From: Hungatella sp. UBA4396
Lineage (GTDB): Bacteria; Bacillota; Clostridia; Lachnospirales; Lachnospiraceae
Length of the DNA: 64,000 bases
Reading direction: 5' to 3'
Assembly (NCBI GenBank): GCA_002389905.1
Contig: DGRE01000055.1
Location: 6,954 to 70,953 of the forward strand
Shown here: positions 41,109 through 49,747 of the stretch, one piece after another
Numbering within the stretch: position 1 is the stretch's first letter
Layout of the letters: every line of letters starts with the position of its first letter
Notes under the pieces: generated by a model
The model's input: only the letters and a program-made list of their open reading frames with translations
Databases searched by the model: none
What the model was told of the DNA's origin: nothing
Program-made: the position numbers and the translations under genes

Positions 41109-42071
41109 TTAAAATCCTCTGACAAATTCCAGCACCTGCCGGTATATTCCCATTTCATCCAGCTGATATTTCTGCAATAATTCCTTTGCCGGTCCGGACT
41201 CACCAAACACATCCTGGATTCCTATTTTCTTTACCGGAACCGGGCACTCCCTGCATACGGCATCACAGACAGCGCTTCCCAGTCCGCCGACTGTCGAATG
41301 CTCTTCAACCGTGACAATCTTCCCGGTCTCCCTGGCGGCCTTGCAGACAAGCTCCTCATCAAGCGGCTTAATGGTATGTATATTGATGACTCTGGCAGAA
41401 ATCCCATCAGATTCCAATCGTTTTGCTGCGGCAAGGGTTTCCGGCACTTCAAGCCCGGTGGCAATCAAGGTCACATCCGTTCCCTCACGGAGCACAATTC
41501 CCTTTCCCAACTCAAAGGTATAATCCGGCCTATCATTGATTACAGGAACTGCCAGACGTCCAAACCGCATATAAACCGGTCCGTCATATTCAGCCGCTGC
41601 CTTTACTGCTGCCTTTGCCTCTATGTCATCTGACGGGCAGAGTACAACCATCCCTGGTATCGTCCTCATTAAAGCAATATCCTCGTTACACTGATGGGTA
41701 GCCCCATCCTCACCGACAGAGATACCTGCATGGGTAGCCCCAATTTTTACATTTAAGTAAGGATAACCAATGGAATTTCTGACCTGCTCAAAGGCCCTGC
41801 CTGCTGCAAACATGGCAAAGGTGCTTGCAAACGGTATCTTGCCAGCAGCGGCAAGACCGGCGGCAATCCCCATCATATTGCACTCTGCAATCCCGCAGTC
41901 TACATGGCGCTCCGGAAATGCCTTTTTAAAGATTCCGGTCTTTGTGGCCGCAGCCAGGTCTGCATCCAATACGATGATTCTCTCTTTTACCGCTCCCAGT
42001 TCCACCAATGCATTGCCATAGCTTTCCCTGGTGGCAATCTTCTTTACTGCCATTTCCCTTATCTCCGGCAT
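41109..42071 (-). CDS. Transketolase C-terminal subunit, copy 2
   Basis: The C-terminal half of a second split transketolase, 320 residues. Motifs: HVDCGIAECNMMGIAAGLAAAG with the ThDP-activating glutamate, GATHQCNEDIALMRTIPGM, and VTVEEHSTVGGLGSAVCDAV. Two starts are possible: the ATG at 42071 has AGGTGA six bases upstream and overlaps the N-subunit stop by 13 bases; the ATG at 42050 has GGAG nine bases upstream. I keep the first. It is last in a transaldolase-transketolase operon and probably serves the general non-oxidative pentose phosphate pathway. Confidence 0.9.
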   Translation of the reverse strand: MPEIREMAVKKIATRESYGNALVELGAVKERIIVLDADLAAATKTGIFKKAFPERHVDCGIAECNMMGIAAGLAAAGKIPFASTFAMFAAGRAFEQVRNSIGYPYLNVKIGATHAGISVGEDGATHQCNEDIALMRTIPGMVVLCPSDDIEAKAAVKAAAEYDGPVYMRFGRLAVPVINDRPDYTFELGKGIVLREGTDVTLIATGLEVPETLAAAKRLESDGISARVINIHTIKPLDEELVCKAARETGKIVTVEEHSTVGGLGSAVCDAVCRECPVPVKKIGIQDVFGESGPAKELLQKYQLDEMGIYRQVLEFVRGF

Positions 42072-42898
42072 AGCGCTTCACCTGCTTTCTCCAAATCTGC
42101 CATCGCAATTTCATACTGCCCGTCATCGGGCGCTGTCCCATGCCATGCCACAGAACCTTCCATGAAAGAAACACCCTTGCCTTTAAAGGTTTTGGCGATG
42201 ATGGCTGTCGGCATCCCCTTGGTCTGCCTTGCTTCCTCAAACGCGCTCTCAATCTGTGCAAAATCATGGCCGTCAATATTGATCACATGGAAATTAAAAG
42301 CCTCAAACTTTTTGTCAATAGGATAAGGGGAGCAGACATCATCGATGGGACCATCAATCTGAAGCCCATTATTATCCACAATAACCACCAGATTATCCAG
42401 CTTTCTATGACCGGCAAACATTGCTGCCTCCCAGACCTGCCCCTCTTCTATCTCCCCGTCGCCAAGGAGGGTATACACCCGGTATGATTCTTTGCTGAGC
42501 TTTGCAGAAAGAGCCATTCCCACCGCTGCCGAAACTCCCTGCCCCAAAGAACCGCTGGACATATCCACCCCCGGAATATGCTTTCTGTCCGGATGACCTT
42601 GTAAGTAGGAGCCGGTATGGCGCAGGGTCTTTAAATCCTCCACCGGGAAAAATCCCCGGTGGGCCAGAGTTGAATAATATCCCGGTGCCACATGGCCTTT
42701 AGACAGCACAAACCGGTCCCTGCCTTCTTTTGCCGGATGTTCCGGATCAATATTCATCTCCCGGAAATAAAGCCAGGTAAATAAATCTGCCGCCGACAGC
42801 GAACCGCCGGGATGACCGGATTTTGCACTATGTACCGCCGTCACAATTCCCTTTCGGATTTCATTTGCCGTTTTTTCCAATTCCAGATAATTTCCCAT
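42059..42898 (-). CDS. Transketolase N-terminal subunit, copy 2
   Basis: The ThDP-binding half of the second split transketolase, 279 residues: SAKSGHPGGSLSAADLFTWL, SKGHVAPGYYSTLAHRGFF, DMSSGSLGQGVSAAVGMA and GDGEIEEGQVWEAAMFAG. The start at 42898 is set by GGAGGAGAG just upstream; the open frame continues into the transaldolase gene without another good site. It lies 16 bases after the transaldolase stop. The reaction is two-carbon transfer between ketose and aldose phosphates in the cytosol. Confidence 0.92.
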   Translation of the reverse strand: MGNYLELEKTANEIRKGIVTAVHSAKSGHPGGSLSAADLFTWLYFREMNIDPEHPAKEGRDRFVLSKGHVAPGYYSTLAHRGFFPVEDLKTLRHTGSYLQGHPDRKHIPGVDMSSGSLGQGVSAAVGMALSAKLSKESYRVYTLLGDGEIEEGQVWEAAMFAGHRKLDNLVVIVDNNGLQIDGPIDDVCSPYPIDKKFEAFNFHVINIDGHDFAQIESAFEEARQTKGMPTAIIAKTFKGKGVSFMEGSVAWHGTAPDDGQYEIAMADLEKAGEALCRR

Positions 42899-42914
42899 CT
42901 TCTCTCCTCCCAGC

Positions 42915-43568
42915 TTACTCTCCAAAGACAGCACGATAATCCGCCTGGAATTTTGCAATTCCCTGATCGGTCAGGGGATGCTTCGTCATCTGCTCCAATA
43001 CGCCATAGGGAACCGTGGCGATATCCGCCCCGGCAAGGGCACAGTCAATCACATGAATGGGGTTGCGCACACTGGCGGCAATAATCTCTGTTTCAATCCC
43101 TGAGATGCGGAACATATCTGCAATCGTCCGGATTAAATCCATTCCCGGCTGGGAAATATCATCAAGGCGTCCCAGAAATGGTGACACATAAGCAGCACCC
43201 GCCCGAGCTGCCAGCAACGCCTGGGCTGCACTGAAAACCAGGGTTACATTCGTTTTGATTCCCTCGGCAGTCAAAACCTTTACCGCCTTTAAGCCTTCCA
43301 CTGTCATGGGAATTTTGACAACCATGTTGGGATGGATTGTTGCAATCTCACGTCCTTCTTTAATCATTTCCTCAGCATCTGTAGTCGTAGCCTTTACTTC
43401 CCCGCTGATTGGTCCGTCTACAATTGAGGTGATTTCCTGAATTACCTCCACAAAGTCTCTGCCTTCCTTTGCGATCAGTGACGGATTTGTCGTTACCCCG
43501 CAGATAATACCCATATCATTTGCCTTTTTGATATCCTCTACCTTCGCTGTGTCAACAAAAAATTTCAT
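42915..43568 (-). CDS. Transaldolase / fructose-6-phosphate aldolase family
   Basis: A 217-residue small transaldolase of the TalC/FSA type. The Schiff-base lysine is Lys85 in MVVKIPMT; VTTNPSLIAKEG near residue 25 and AAYVSPFLGRLDD are family signatures. It moves a three-carbon unit between sugar phosphates, working with the transketolase encoded next. The length and motifs do not separate transaldolase from fructose-6-phosphate aldolase activity. It is first in its operon, behind a promoter whose spacer carries a palindrome and which is flanked by the ROK repressor gene. Confidence 0.9.
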   Translation of the reverse strand: MKFFVDTAKVEDIKKANDMGIICGVTTNPSLIAKEGRDFVEVIQEITSIVDGPISGEVKATTTDAEEMIKEGREIATIHPNMVVKIPMTVEGLKAVKVLTAEGIKTNVTLVFSAAQALLAARAGAAYVSPFLGRLDDISQPGMDLIRTIADMFRISGIETEIIAASVRNPIHVIDCALAGADIATVPYGVLEQMTKHPLTDQGIAKFQADYRAVFGE

Positions 43569-43646
43569 CTTCTTTTTCCTTTCATTCGCCTTAATGTTAT
43601 TTTCATTTTATGTATTAATTCATTTAATAAATACATTCTATTAAAC

Positions 43647-43675
43647 AATAACATTTTTTATGAAAATGTCAATAG
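43647..43675 (-). promoter_or_regulatory. Promoter of the transaldolase-transketolase operon
   Basis: On the minus strand TTGACA is followed after 16 bases by TATTGT. The positions given are approximate to one or two bases. The palindrome ACATTTT-TTATG-AAAATGT (43651-43669) lies across the -35 end and spacer. Confidence 0.5.
43651..43669. promoter_or_regulatory. Candidate ROK repressor operator
   Basis: ACATTTT and AAAATGT are perfect inverted halves with a 5-base centre, overlapping the promoter. The 14-mer GTTATTTTCATTTT occurs on both sides (43596-43609 and 43676-43689). The adjacent ROK-family gene is the natural candidate to bind here. Confidence 0.5.
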
Positions 43676-43707
43676 GTTATTTTCATTTTCTGAATCGGAC
43701 AAGCAAA

Positions 43708-43763
43708 AAAACAGCATCAAAGTCATCTTTCGCGCAAACGTTCCATGACTTCAATGCTGTTTC
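43708..43763 (-). terminator. Terminator of the ROK repressor gene
   Basis: On the minus strand AAACAGCATTGAAGTC pairs with GACTTTGATGCTGTTT with one mismatch, followed by a run of T. It lies just after the repressor stop codon. Confidence 0.8.
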
Positions 43764-43779
43764 AGCATAGTTCTAATAT

Positions 43780-44979
43780 TCAATTCTGTATAAACTGTCC
43801 CGGGCTGTCAAAGACCCTGTCAATTGCCACGATAGCCCCGCCGGTTAAGATGGGGTCACCCTGATATGTGCTGATGGAAAGGGTAAGCTCCTCCCAGACA
43901 TCCGGCAGAATCCCTTTCTGCACCGTCTCCCGCACAGTCTGCTCCATTAATTCCGGATTTGGGCGTGCCATATCGTCACCGATAATAATCCGGTCCGGAT
44001 TAATCACATTGACAATGTTTATGATTCCCACGCCAAGGCTCTCGCATGCCCTGCGGTAATGCTCTGTATAGACTGTATCACCGCTACTGATTCCCTGCTC
44101 CAAATCCTCAAAGTTACAGCCTTCCATGCCGGCCCGCTCTCCATACACTGCCTTTACAAGCTCCAGCGAGGAAGCGTAGCGTTCCAGGCAGCCTCTGTTT
44201 CCGCAGGCACACGGCTTCCCGTTTCTGTCTATGGTCATATGCCCAATCTCACCTGCTGTCCCCAACGTTCCTTCGTAGATTCTGCCATTCATCACGATTC
44301 CTGCACCAATCCCCTGACCGGCGGCAATGTAAACCAGAATGTCATCATGATAGGCGTCCTTCAAATCCCACATATGGGCATAGGCTCCGGCATTTGCATT
44401 GTGTTCTAAGAACACCGGGATATCCATCTCCCTGTCAAAAAAAGCTTTCAAATCAATATCTTTCCATATATCCGCACCCGTTATCAATGCAATACGGTTT
44501 TTCTTTGCGATAAAAGGCCCCGGTACTGCAAGCCCCGCGGCCAGCACAGTGTCCTTTCCATGCTGCTGAATCATCAGGCGCATCCGCCCCGCAATCTGAT
44601 TTAAGATTTCTTCCGCACCGGGCTGTTTTTCCGGCTCAAAATCAACGCGCTCCTTCACAATCTCCTTACCCGTCAAATCAAACAGTCCCACACTGTAATG
44701 CTTTCTCGCAAGCCGCACGCCAATGACGCGGTAGCCGTCAGGATTGATAGACACTCCAATCGACCGGCGCCCTTTGCTGCCATTTAAGAAACCAACCTCC
44801 TTTACAATTCCCCAATTCAGGAAATCTTTCATGATGTTTGTCACAGTCGCCTGTTTGAGTCCTGTAAGTGCCGCCAGATGTGCCCTGGAGCATACGCCTT
44901 CTCTTCTTAAACTTTTTAAAAGGAGAGACCGATTCATCTCCTGTGTCACATCCTGGTTAATCCCCCGGTTCTGATTCAT
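43780..44979 (-). CDS. ROK-family transcriptional repressor (XylR/NagC-like)
   Basis: A 399-residue ROK regulator. Residues 10-75 form the winged helix (LLLKSLRREGVCSRAHLAAL; GLKQATVTNIMKDF). The sugar-kinase-like domain follows, with the ROK zinc motif GEIGHMTIDRNGKPCACGNRGCLE containing CACGNRGC near residue 250, and VAAGLAVPGPF earlier. It lies upstream of the transaldolase-transketolase operon on the same strand but is separated by a terminator and a palindrome-bearing promoter, so it is probably the local repressor, responding to a sugar. GAGG eight bases before the ATG supports the start. Confidence 0.88.
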   Translation of the reverse strand: MNQNRGINQDVTQEMNRSLLLKSLRREGVCSRAHLAALTGLKQATVTNIMKDFLNWGIVKEVGFLNGSKGRRSIGVSINPDGYRVIGVRLARKHYSVGLFDLTGKEIVKERVDFEPEKQPGAEEILNQIAGRMRLMIQQHGKDTVLAAGLAVPGPFIAKKNRIALITGADIWKDIDLKAFFDREMDIPVFLEHNANAGAYAHMWDLKDAYHDDILVYIAAGQGIGAGIVMNGRIYEGTLGTAGEIGHMTIDRNGKPCACGNRGCLERYASSLELVKAVYGERAGMEGCNFEDLEQGISSGDTVYTEHYRRACESLGVGIINIVNVINPDRIIIGDDMARPNPELMEQTVRETVQKGILPDVWEELTLSISTYQGDPILTGGAIVAIDRVFDSPGQFIQN

Positions 44980-45130
44980 TCCGTCATCCTCGCCGCTCTA
45001 TAATATGCATCAGATATAGTTTCTGTCAGCAACTTATATTATATCATGTTTTTTTGATATACGTCAAATATTCCCAATGCTTTCATGTATTTAAGGGATT
45101 TGAGGCATTTTCATTCAAGCAGTCTAAAAA

Positions 45131-45158
45131 CAGTTAAAAGCAATATTGCTTTTAACTG
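45131..45158 (-). terminator. Strong palindromic terminator, second after the microcompartment operon
   Basis: A perfect 28-bp palindrome (half-site CAGTTAAAAGCAAT) is followed on the minus strand by TTTTTAG. It lies 140 bases beyond the last microcompartment gene. Confidence 0.8.
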
Positions 45159-45214
45159 CCCTTTTCTTGCGTTTTATTGTTCGTCTTTAATCACGAAAAG
45201 TTTAACGCCAAAAT

Positions 45215-45255
45215 ATAAAATGGTTCTCAAAGCATCGCTCCAAGAACCATTTTAT
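45215..45255. terminator. Hairpin after the microcompartment operon, twin of 58871-58905
   Basis: ATAAAATGGTTCT (45215-45227) pairs perfectly with AGAACCATTTTAT (45243-45255), with an inner AGC/GCT stem in the loop. Nearly the same hairpin follows the response regulator gene at the other end of the locus. Confidence 0.75.
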
Positions 45256-45298
45256 CACTTTACCTCAATTGAAAGACATAAGTGTATTACCCATCAAC

Positions 45299-45595
45299 TT
45301 ATGAAAGCTGCCTTACAGCCTCCATTGATGCATTTACAGAAGCGGTATCCCCCATGACTGCAATGAGGACAATATGCTGGGGGCATGTTCCATTTATCTC
45401 TGCCACTTCCACGTCTGCTGTCTTTTCAGCAACATCCATAGCTGCAATAATAGAGCCTAATGGTCCCTGAATCAACCCAACCGCTTCAATATTCCCATTT
45501 GCCAACCAATCCTTTATCCCCTTGTCATGAACCCTGTTTTTAAGAAGCGTCATCACGCTCTTTGACGGACGATTGATAATTGTAAAAGACAGCAT
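45299..45595 (-). CDS. Circularly permuted microcompartment shell protein (GrpU-like)
   Basis: A 98-residue, circularly permuted single-BMC-domain shell protein of the PduU/EutS/GrpU group; the order of strands is shown by IEAVGLIQGPLGSIIAAMDVAEKT in the second half rather than at the N terminus. It carries GTCPQ at residues 69-73, which matches the GxCPQ pore motif described for GrpU, a glycyl-radical microcompartment shell protein that binds an iron-sulfur cluster at its pore through Cys71. It is therefore likely to form hexamers with a pore cluster. It is last in the operon, 12 bases after the activating enzyme. Confidence 0.85.
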   Translation of the reverse strand: MLSFTIINRPSKSVMTLLKNRVHDKGIKDWLANGNIEAVGLIQGPLGSIIAAMDVAEKTADVEVAEINGTCPQHIVLIAVMGDTASVNASMEAVRQLS

Positions 45596-45607
45596 ATCTG
45601 ATCTCCC

Positions 45608-46396
45608 TTATCCACCGATCTGGCATTCCAGACCTGACCTTCTGGCAGCTTTCAGCAGCACTTCCATCTGTTCACTGTTCATAGGTTCGATTCCCTTTAA
45701 GGAATAATCTTCTCCGAGTCCTTCATATTTTGCCTCGCCTAAACGGTGATACGGCAGAAGATGAAGGCGCTTTACGCCCTGTATGGAGGCCGCGTAGGTG
45801 GAGATCATTTCAATCTCTTTTTCCGTATTATTGAATCCGGGAACAACCGGTACACGAATGATCAGTTCTGTTTTTGACAGGCCAATCCTCCTGATATTTT
45901 CCAGTATCCCTCTGTTTGACTGCCCCGTAAACTTCAGGTGTTTTTCCTCATCCACGTGTTTCATATCACACAGTGCCACATCCAACCAGGGAAGAAGCTG
46001 TTCAATCACTTCATATTCCGCAAATGCTGATGTTTCAATGGCAGTAGAAATCCCCTCAAACTTACATGCCTCCAACAAAGACTTGGCAAAGTGCGGCTGC
46101 ATTAGAACTTCCCCTCCGGAGATGGTTAAACCGCCATGGGAACGGTAATAGTAAATCATATCTTTCCTGATTTCCCTCATAACTTCCTCTACCGTCATTT
46201 CCTTCCCAATCAGCTTCTGTTTTCCCTGAACAAGCATATATTGCGGTTCTCTGGTCAAATTCTCCGGATTGCAGCACCATTTACAGCGCAGCGGGCATCC
46301 CTTCAGAAAAACGAGGGTTCTGATGCCCGGTCCGTCGTGAACGGAAAATCTCTGAATTTCTGAAACAATTCCTTTCGCTTCATATATTCCCTGCAT
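45608..46396 (-). CDS. Glycyl radical enzyme activating enzyme (radical SAM)
   Basis: A 262-residue activating enzyme that uses SAM and a [4Fe-4S] cluster to place the radical on the partner dehydratase. The radical SAM motif is CPLRCKWC, embedded in GPGIRTLVFLKGCPLRCKWC, with GGEVLMQP and later LLPYHRLGEAKYEGLG. It lacks the ferredoxin-like two-cluster insert that many activating enzymes, including the glycerol dehydratase activase, carry after the SAM motif; NPENLTREP leads straight to the next strand. It is 18 bases after the dehydratase and should act on it. Confidence 0.92.
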   Translation of the reverse strand: MQGIYEAKGIVSEIQRFSVHDGPGIRTLVFLKGCPLRCKWCCNPENLTREPQYMLVQGKQKLIGKEMTVEEVMREIRKDMIYYYRSHGGLTISGGEVLMQPHFAKSLLEACKFEGISTAIETSAFAEYEVIEQLLPWLDVALCDMKHVDEEKHLKFTGQSNRGILENIRRIGLSKTELIIRVPVVPGFNNTEKEIEMISTYAASIQGVKRLHLLPYHRLGEAKYEGLGEDYSLKGIEPMNSEQMEVLLKAARRSGLECQIGG

Positions 46397-46414
46397 GTTC
46401 CGTCTCTCACTCTC

Positions 46415-48943
46415 TTAGAATATTTGCTCTGTCCGATTAATGATGTCATCCTGAAGGCTCTTATCAAGGTAAATGAAATGAGCGCTGTAGCCAGCCACAC
46501 GGACAACCAGATTTTTATACTTATCCGGATGCTTCTGTGCATCAACCAAAGTCTCACGGCCTACTACGTTGTACTGTACATGCATCCCCTTTTGATCGAA
46601 GAATCCTCGTACCAATGCAGAAAGTTTTTCCAGTCCTTCTCTTCCGCTAAGTGCAGAAGGATGGAATTTTTGATTGAATAATGTACCGTTTGATACAATC
46701 ATATGGTCTAAATGCGCAACCGAATTAGCTGCTGCCGTCGGCCCATTGGTATCCCTTCCGGATACCGGTGATACACCGTCAGCCAAAGGCTCTCCAGCCT
46801 TTCTTCCATCCGGCATTGCACCAGTCTGTTCGCCCATCGGCACATTGGCAGATACCGGGTATAAACCTGGCTGGAATTGTCCTCCCCTGACATTTTTGTA
46901 TTTTTCTACTTCACGGCAATATACCAGTGCAGAAAGTCTTGCCAAGTCATCCACTTCTTCAATATCATTTCCGAACTTAGGCACATTTTCCATATCCTCC
47001 AGCATACTGCTGTAATCGCCAGAAGCTTTCTTTCCTGTTATTCCCTGGGATGTAATCTCTGCAAGACGGGTAATCTGGTCCGGAGTCAGGCTCTTTCCTC
47101 CTTCTGTCAGACGGCGTACTACTTCCTTTAAAATCTCTGCATCCACGGCTTCTACAGATGTTCCACCAAAGTTATCCTCCATGGCCTGTTTGATCTGAGC
47201 AAGGGTATATTTCTTCTTATCAAATACAAGTTCCTTGATGCACATCAGAGAATCGCCTACATTTGCAACACCAACGCCCTGAGGTCCGGTAAAATTGTAA
47301 TGGGCTCCACCGCACTGAATCGACTTTCCTTTTCCAATGCAGTCATCTACCATAGATGATACAAATGGAAGGGGAGCTCTCTGACCATGGGCCATATCAA
47401 CGGAATTATCTGCATTGGTAAGGAATCTTACACAGTATTGCATCTGTTTCTGATAAGCCTCCAGAATCTGCCCAAAGCTTGTAAAGGAAGTAAATTCCCC
47501 GGTTTCAGGCGTAATTCTTACCCCATCCAGACAGCCATTGTAAACCACCAGTTCCAGAACCTTTGCCAGATTAAAGAATGCTGCATCATGCCAGCCTTCC
47601 GTCTTTCCGCCTGCCTGCGGCTCCACGCAGCCAATGATTCCGTAATCCCTCCCATCTTCCAGAGTAAGTCCCCGGTTTACCAGTGCCGGAATAATTACCT
47701 CGTCATTGTAATATGCAGGCATTCCAAGGCCCAGTCTTGAAGTTTCGGCAGCTTTCATTAACAACTCATGAGGAGAACCGTTCCAAACACGGATTGAAAT
47801 AGATGGCTGGGGAAGCTTGGTATGCTGGGTTGCTTCCAGGCATGCAATAGACAATTCATTGGTCGCATCGATTCCCTCCCTGTCTTGTCCTCCTACAATC
47901 AGGTTCTGGAACATTGGATAGCCGCCAAACCCCTTGGTGGATCCAGTATCCCGGACCTTGTTAACATCATTGAACTTCACCCACAGGCAATCTAAAAGCT
48001 CCTGTGCTCTTTCCTTTGATAAATTCAGACTATCGATGTCTGCCTTATAATATGAATACATATACTGGTCAAAACGCATGGGAGAAATGGAGTGGCCATT
48101 GGATTCAATCTGTATGATCGCCTGAACAAACCAGAAGGATTGTAAAGCCTCATAAAAGTTCTCCGCCGGATTAGCAGGAACTTTCCTACAGTTTGCTGCA
48201 ATCACTCTCAATTCCTGAGCCCGCTTCATATCTTTTTCTTCCGCTGCCATCTTTTCAGCCAGGTCTGCAAAACGCTCAGCATAATGAATAGCTGCTTTTG
48301 ATGTAATGATTACCGCATTTAAGAAATGGGTCTTCTCAATAGAATCAGGGCAGCCCTTATCCAGGTTCTCCAATGCCTTCTCCGCATCTTTGATGATACC
48401 TGAAAAACCATTCTTTAAAACCCTTCCATAATCAACGCTGATATGGCCTACTCCATTAAAATAATAATTTCCCACAGTAAAAACATTATGATTCATAGCT
48501 GTCTTTGTATCATCATACATTAATTCTGTTGCCAATTCATTGACAGTACGGCCATTCCAATATGTAAAGCACTCTTTCAGCTGATTTTTCACTTCATCTG
48601 TAATGGTAAATACATCACCTTTACGCTGCGCAAGAGAATCAAACTCTTCCAAAAGCCATTTGTTAGAGAATTCCGGAAAAATCTGCGTGGATCTCGGTGC
48701 AGTTGTGAGATTACCTACAATTAATTCACTGTCACGGATCACCAGCGTCATATTTTCCAGAATATATTCCAGTGCTTTTGCTCTTCTAAGAACCATCGGC
48801 AATGCTTCTGTCTCTTTATAAGACTTTGTTATCAGCAAAGCCCTCTCTGATTCCACTGCCGGCAATGCCTTATATAATCCATCGATTAAGTTTTGAATCC
48901 TTGGGCTCGTTTCCTCTGGCCCAATATTTAATATCTGCTTCAT
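46415..48943 (-). CDS. B12-independent glycerol/1,2-propanediol dehydratase (glycyl radical enzyme)
   Basis: An 842-residue glycyl radical diol dehydratase converting glycerol or 1,2-propanediol to the aldehyde plus water. The active-site stretch ESNGHSISPMRFDQYMY matches the clostridial glycerol dehydratase; catalytic Cys439 is in IIGCVEPQ; and the radical glycine is Gly818 in RVAGYSA. Compared with the 787-residue glycerol dehydratase it has an insert of about 55 residues near 600-655, as do microcompartment propanediol dehydratases. I chose the ATG at 48943 because GGAGG lies eight bases upstream; the frame continues to a GTG inside the aquaporin stop. The shell genes and the diol facilitator suggest 1,2-propanediol as main substrate, but glycerol remains possible. 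Confidence 0.92.
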   Translation of the reverse strand: MKQILNIGPEETSPRIQNLIDGLYKALPAVESERALLITKSYKETEALPMVLRRAKALEYILENMTLVIRDSELIVGNLTTAPRSTQIFPEFSNKWLLEEFDSLAQRKGDVFTITDEVKNQLKECFTYWNGRTVNELATELMYDDTKTAMNHNVFTVGNYYFNGVGHISVDYGRVLKNGFSGIIKDAEKALENLDKGCPDSIEKTHFLNAVIITSKAAIHYAERFADLAEKMAAEEKDMKRAQELRVIAANCRKVPANPAENFYEALQSFWFVQAIIQIESNGHSISPMRFDQYMYSYYKADIDSLNLSKERAQELLDCLWVKFNDVNKVRDTGSTKGFGGYPMFQNLIVGGQDREGIDATNELSIACLEATQHTKLPQPSISIRVWNGSPHELLMKAAETSRLGLGMPAYYNDEVIIPALVNRGLTLEDGRDYGIIGCVEPQAGGKTEGWHDAAFFNLAKVLELVVYNGCLDGVRITPETGEFTSFTSFGQILEAYQKQMQYCVRFLTNADNSVDMAHGQRAPLPFVSSMVDDCIGKGKSIQCGGAHYNFTGPQGVGVANVGDSLMCIKELVFDKKKYTLAQIKQAMEDNFGGTSVEAVDAEILKEVVRRLTEGGKSLTPDQITRLAEITSQGITGKKASGDYSSMLEDMENVPKFGNDIEEVDDLARLSALVYCREVEKYKNVRGGQFQPGLYPVSANVPMGEQTGAMPDGRKAGEPLADGVSPVSGRDTNGPTAAANSVAHLDHMIVSNGTLFNQKFHPSALSGREGLEKLSALVRGFFDQKGMHVQYNVVGRETLVDAQKHPDKYKNLVVRVAGYSAHFIYLDKSLQDDIINRTEQIF

Positions 48944-48963
48944 GGTCTTTTCCTCCATCTCCA

Positions 48964-49743
48964 CTACATTTTTTCTCTCAAAGGTTTAATAATTTTTTTA
49001 TAAATTCCACCGCCTAAAATACCTCCGAGAAAAGGTCCAAAAATCGGAACAATCAATCCATAAAAATCGCTGCCTAATGCGTATTTCCCCCAGCCTGCTG
49101 CCATCACAAACAATCTTGGGCCAAAATCCCTGGCGGGATTCATTGCAAATCCTGTCAGCGGGCCAAAGGCAATTCCACAGAAAATAACAATGGCACCAAT
49201 GGCAATGTCTCCGATTCCCGTGTCGGGTGCAGAAACATTTCCTTTGTCTGTAACTGCGTATATGGTAAGTACCAGCATTGCAGTAATAACTGTTTCATTA
49301 ATAAATGCTTTCAGCATTGATACCCCGGCTGCCGCTCCTGTCACAAAGATCCCCATAGCTCCGGTTCCTTCTGCAGTTCCTCTTACCCATCCGTTCACTT
49401 CTTCCATTCCATTGATTCCGGAAGAAAACAGATAGTAAACCATTGCGGCCGCACAGAAAGCTCCAAGTATCTGCGCAGTTATGTAACACACAGCCTTTTT
49501 CTTGTCAAATCCGTCCCATACAACCAATGCCGCCGTAACTGCAGGATTTAAATGAGCGCCGCTCACACCTCCTACAATATAAATTGCAATTGTAATCGCC
49601 CCACCCCAGCATACTGCCATAAAAGGATAACTAACATCGCTCATTTTCAACACCATAGCCGCTACAGAGGCAAATCCAATTGAAACAAATATGAATGTGC
49701 CTAAAAACTCTGCTAAACATGGAATCAGTGTCTTTCCCTTCAT
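48964..49743 (-). CDS. Aquaglyceroporin / diol facilitator (MIP family)
   Basis: A 259-residue channel of the major intrinsic protein family with six membrane helices and two NPA-type half-loops: HLNPAVTAALVVWDG near residue 65 and FAMNPARDFGPRLF near 205. The second loop with NPARD and the wide-pore aspartate points to a glycerol or propanediol facilitator, the counterpart of PduF. It lies between the alcohol dehydrogenase and the dehydratase, four bases after the former. Its role is diffusion of the diol into the cell. Confidence 0.92.
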   Translation of the reverse strand: MKGKTLIPCLAEFLGTFIFVSIGFASVAAMVLKMSDVSYPFMAVCWGGAITIAIYIVGGVSGAHLNPAVTAALVVWDGFDKKKAVCYITAQILGAFCAAAMVYYLFSSGINGMEEVNGWVRGTAEGTGAMGIFVTGAAAGVSMLKAFINETVITAMLVLTIYAVTDKGNVSAPDTGIGDIAIGAIVIFCGIAFGPLTGFAMNPARDFGPRLFVMAAGWGKYALGSDFYGLIVPIFGPFLGGILGGGIYKKIIKPLREKM

Positions 49744-49747
49744 TCCC

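Noticed and set aside
41109..42898. Split 1-deoxyxylulose-5-phosphate synthase instead of transketolase
   Set aside because: The pairing with transaldolase and the separate N and C subunits with transketolase-type motifs favour transketolase; DXS is normally a single chain of about 620 residues.
46415..48943. Choline trimethylamine-lyase or pyruvate formate-lyase for the glycyl radical enzyme
   Set aside because: ESNGHSISPMRFDQY and the overall match to glycerol dehydratase fit a diol dehydratase; the tandem-Cys motif of pyruvate formate-lyase is absent.
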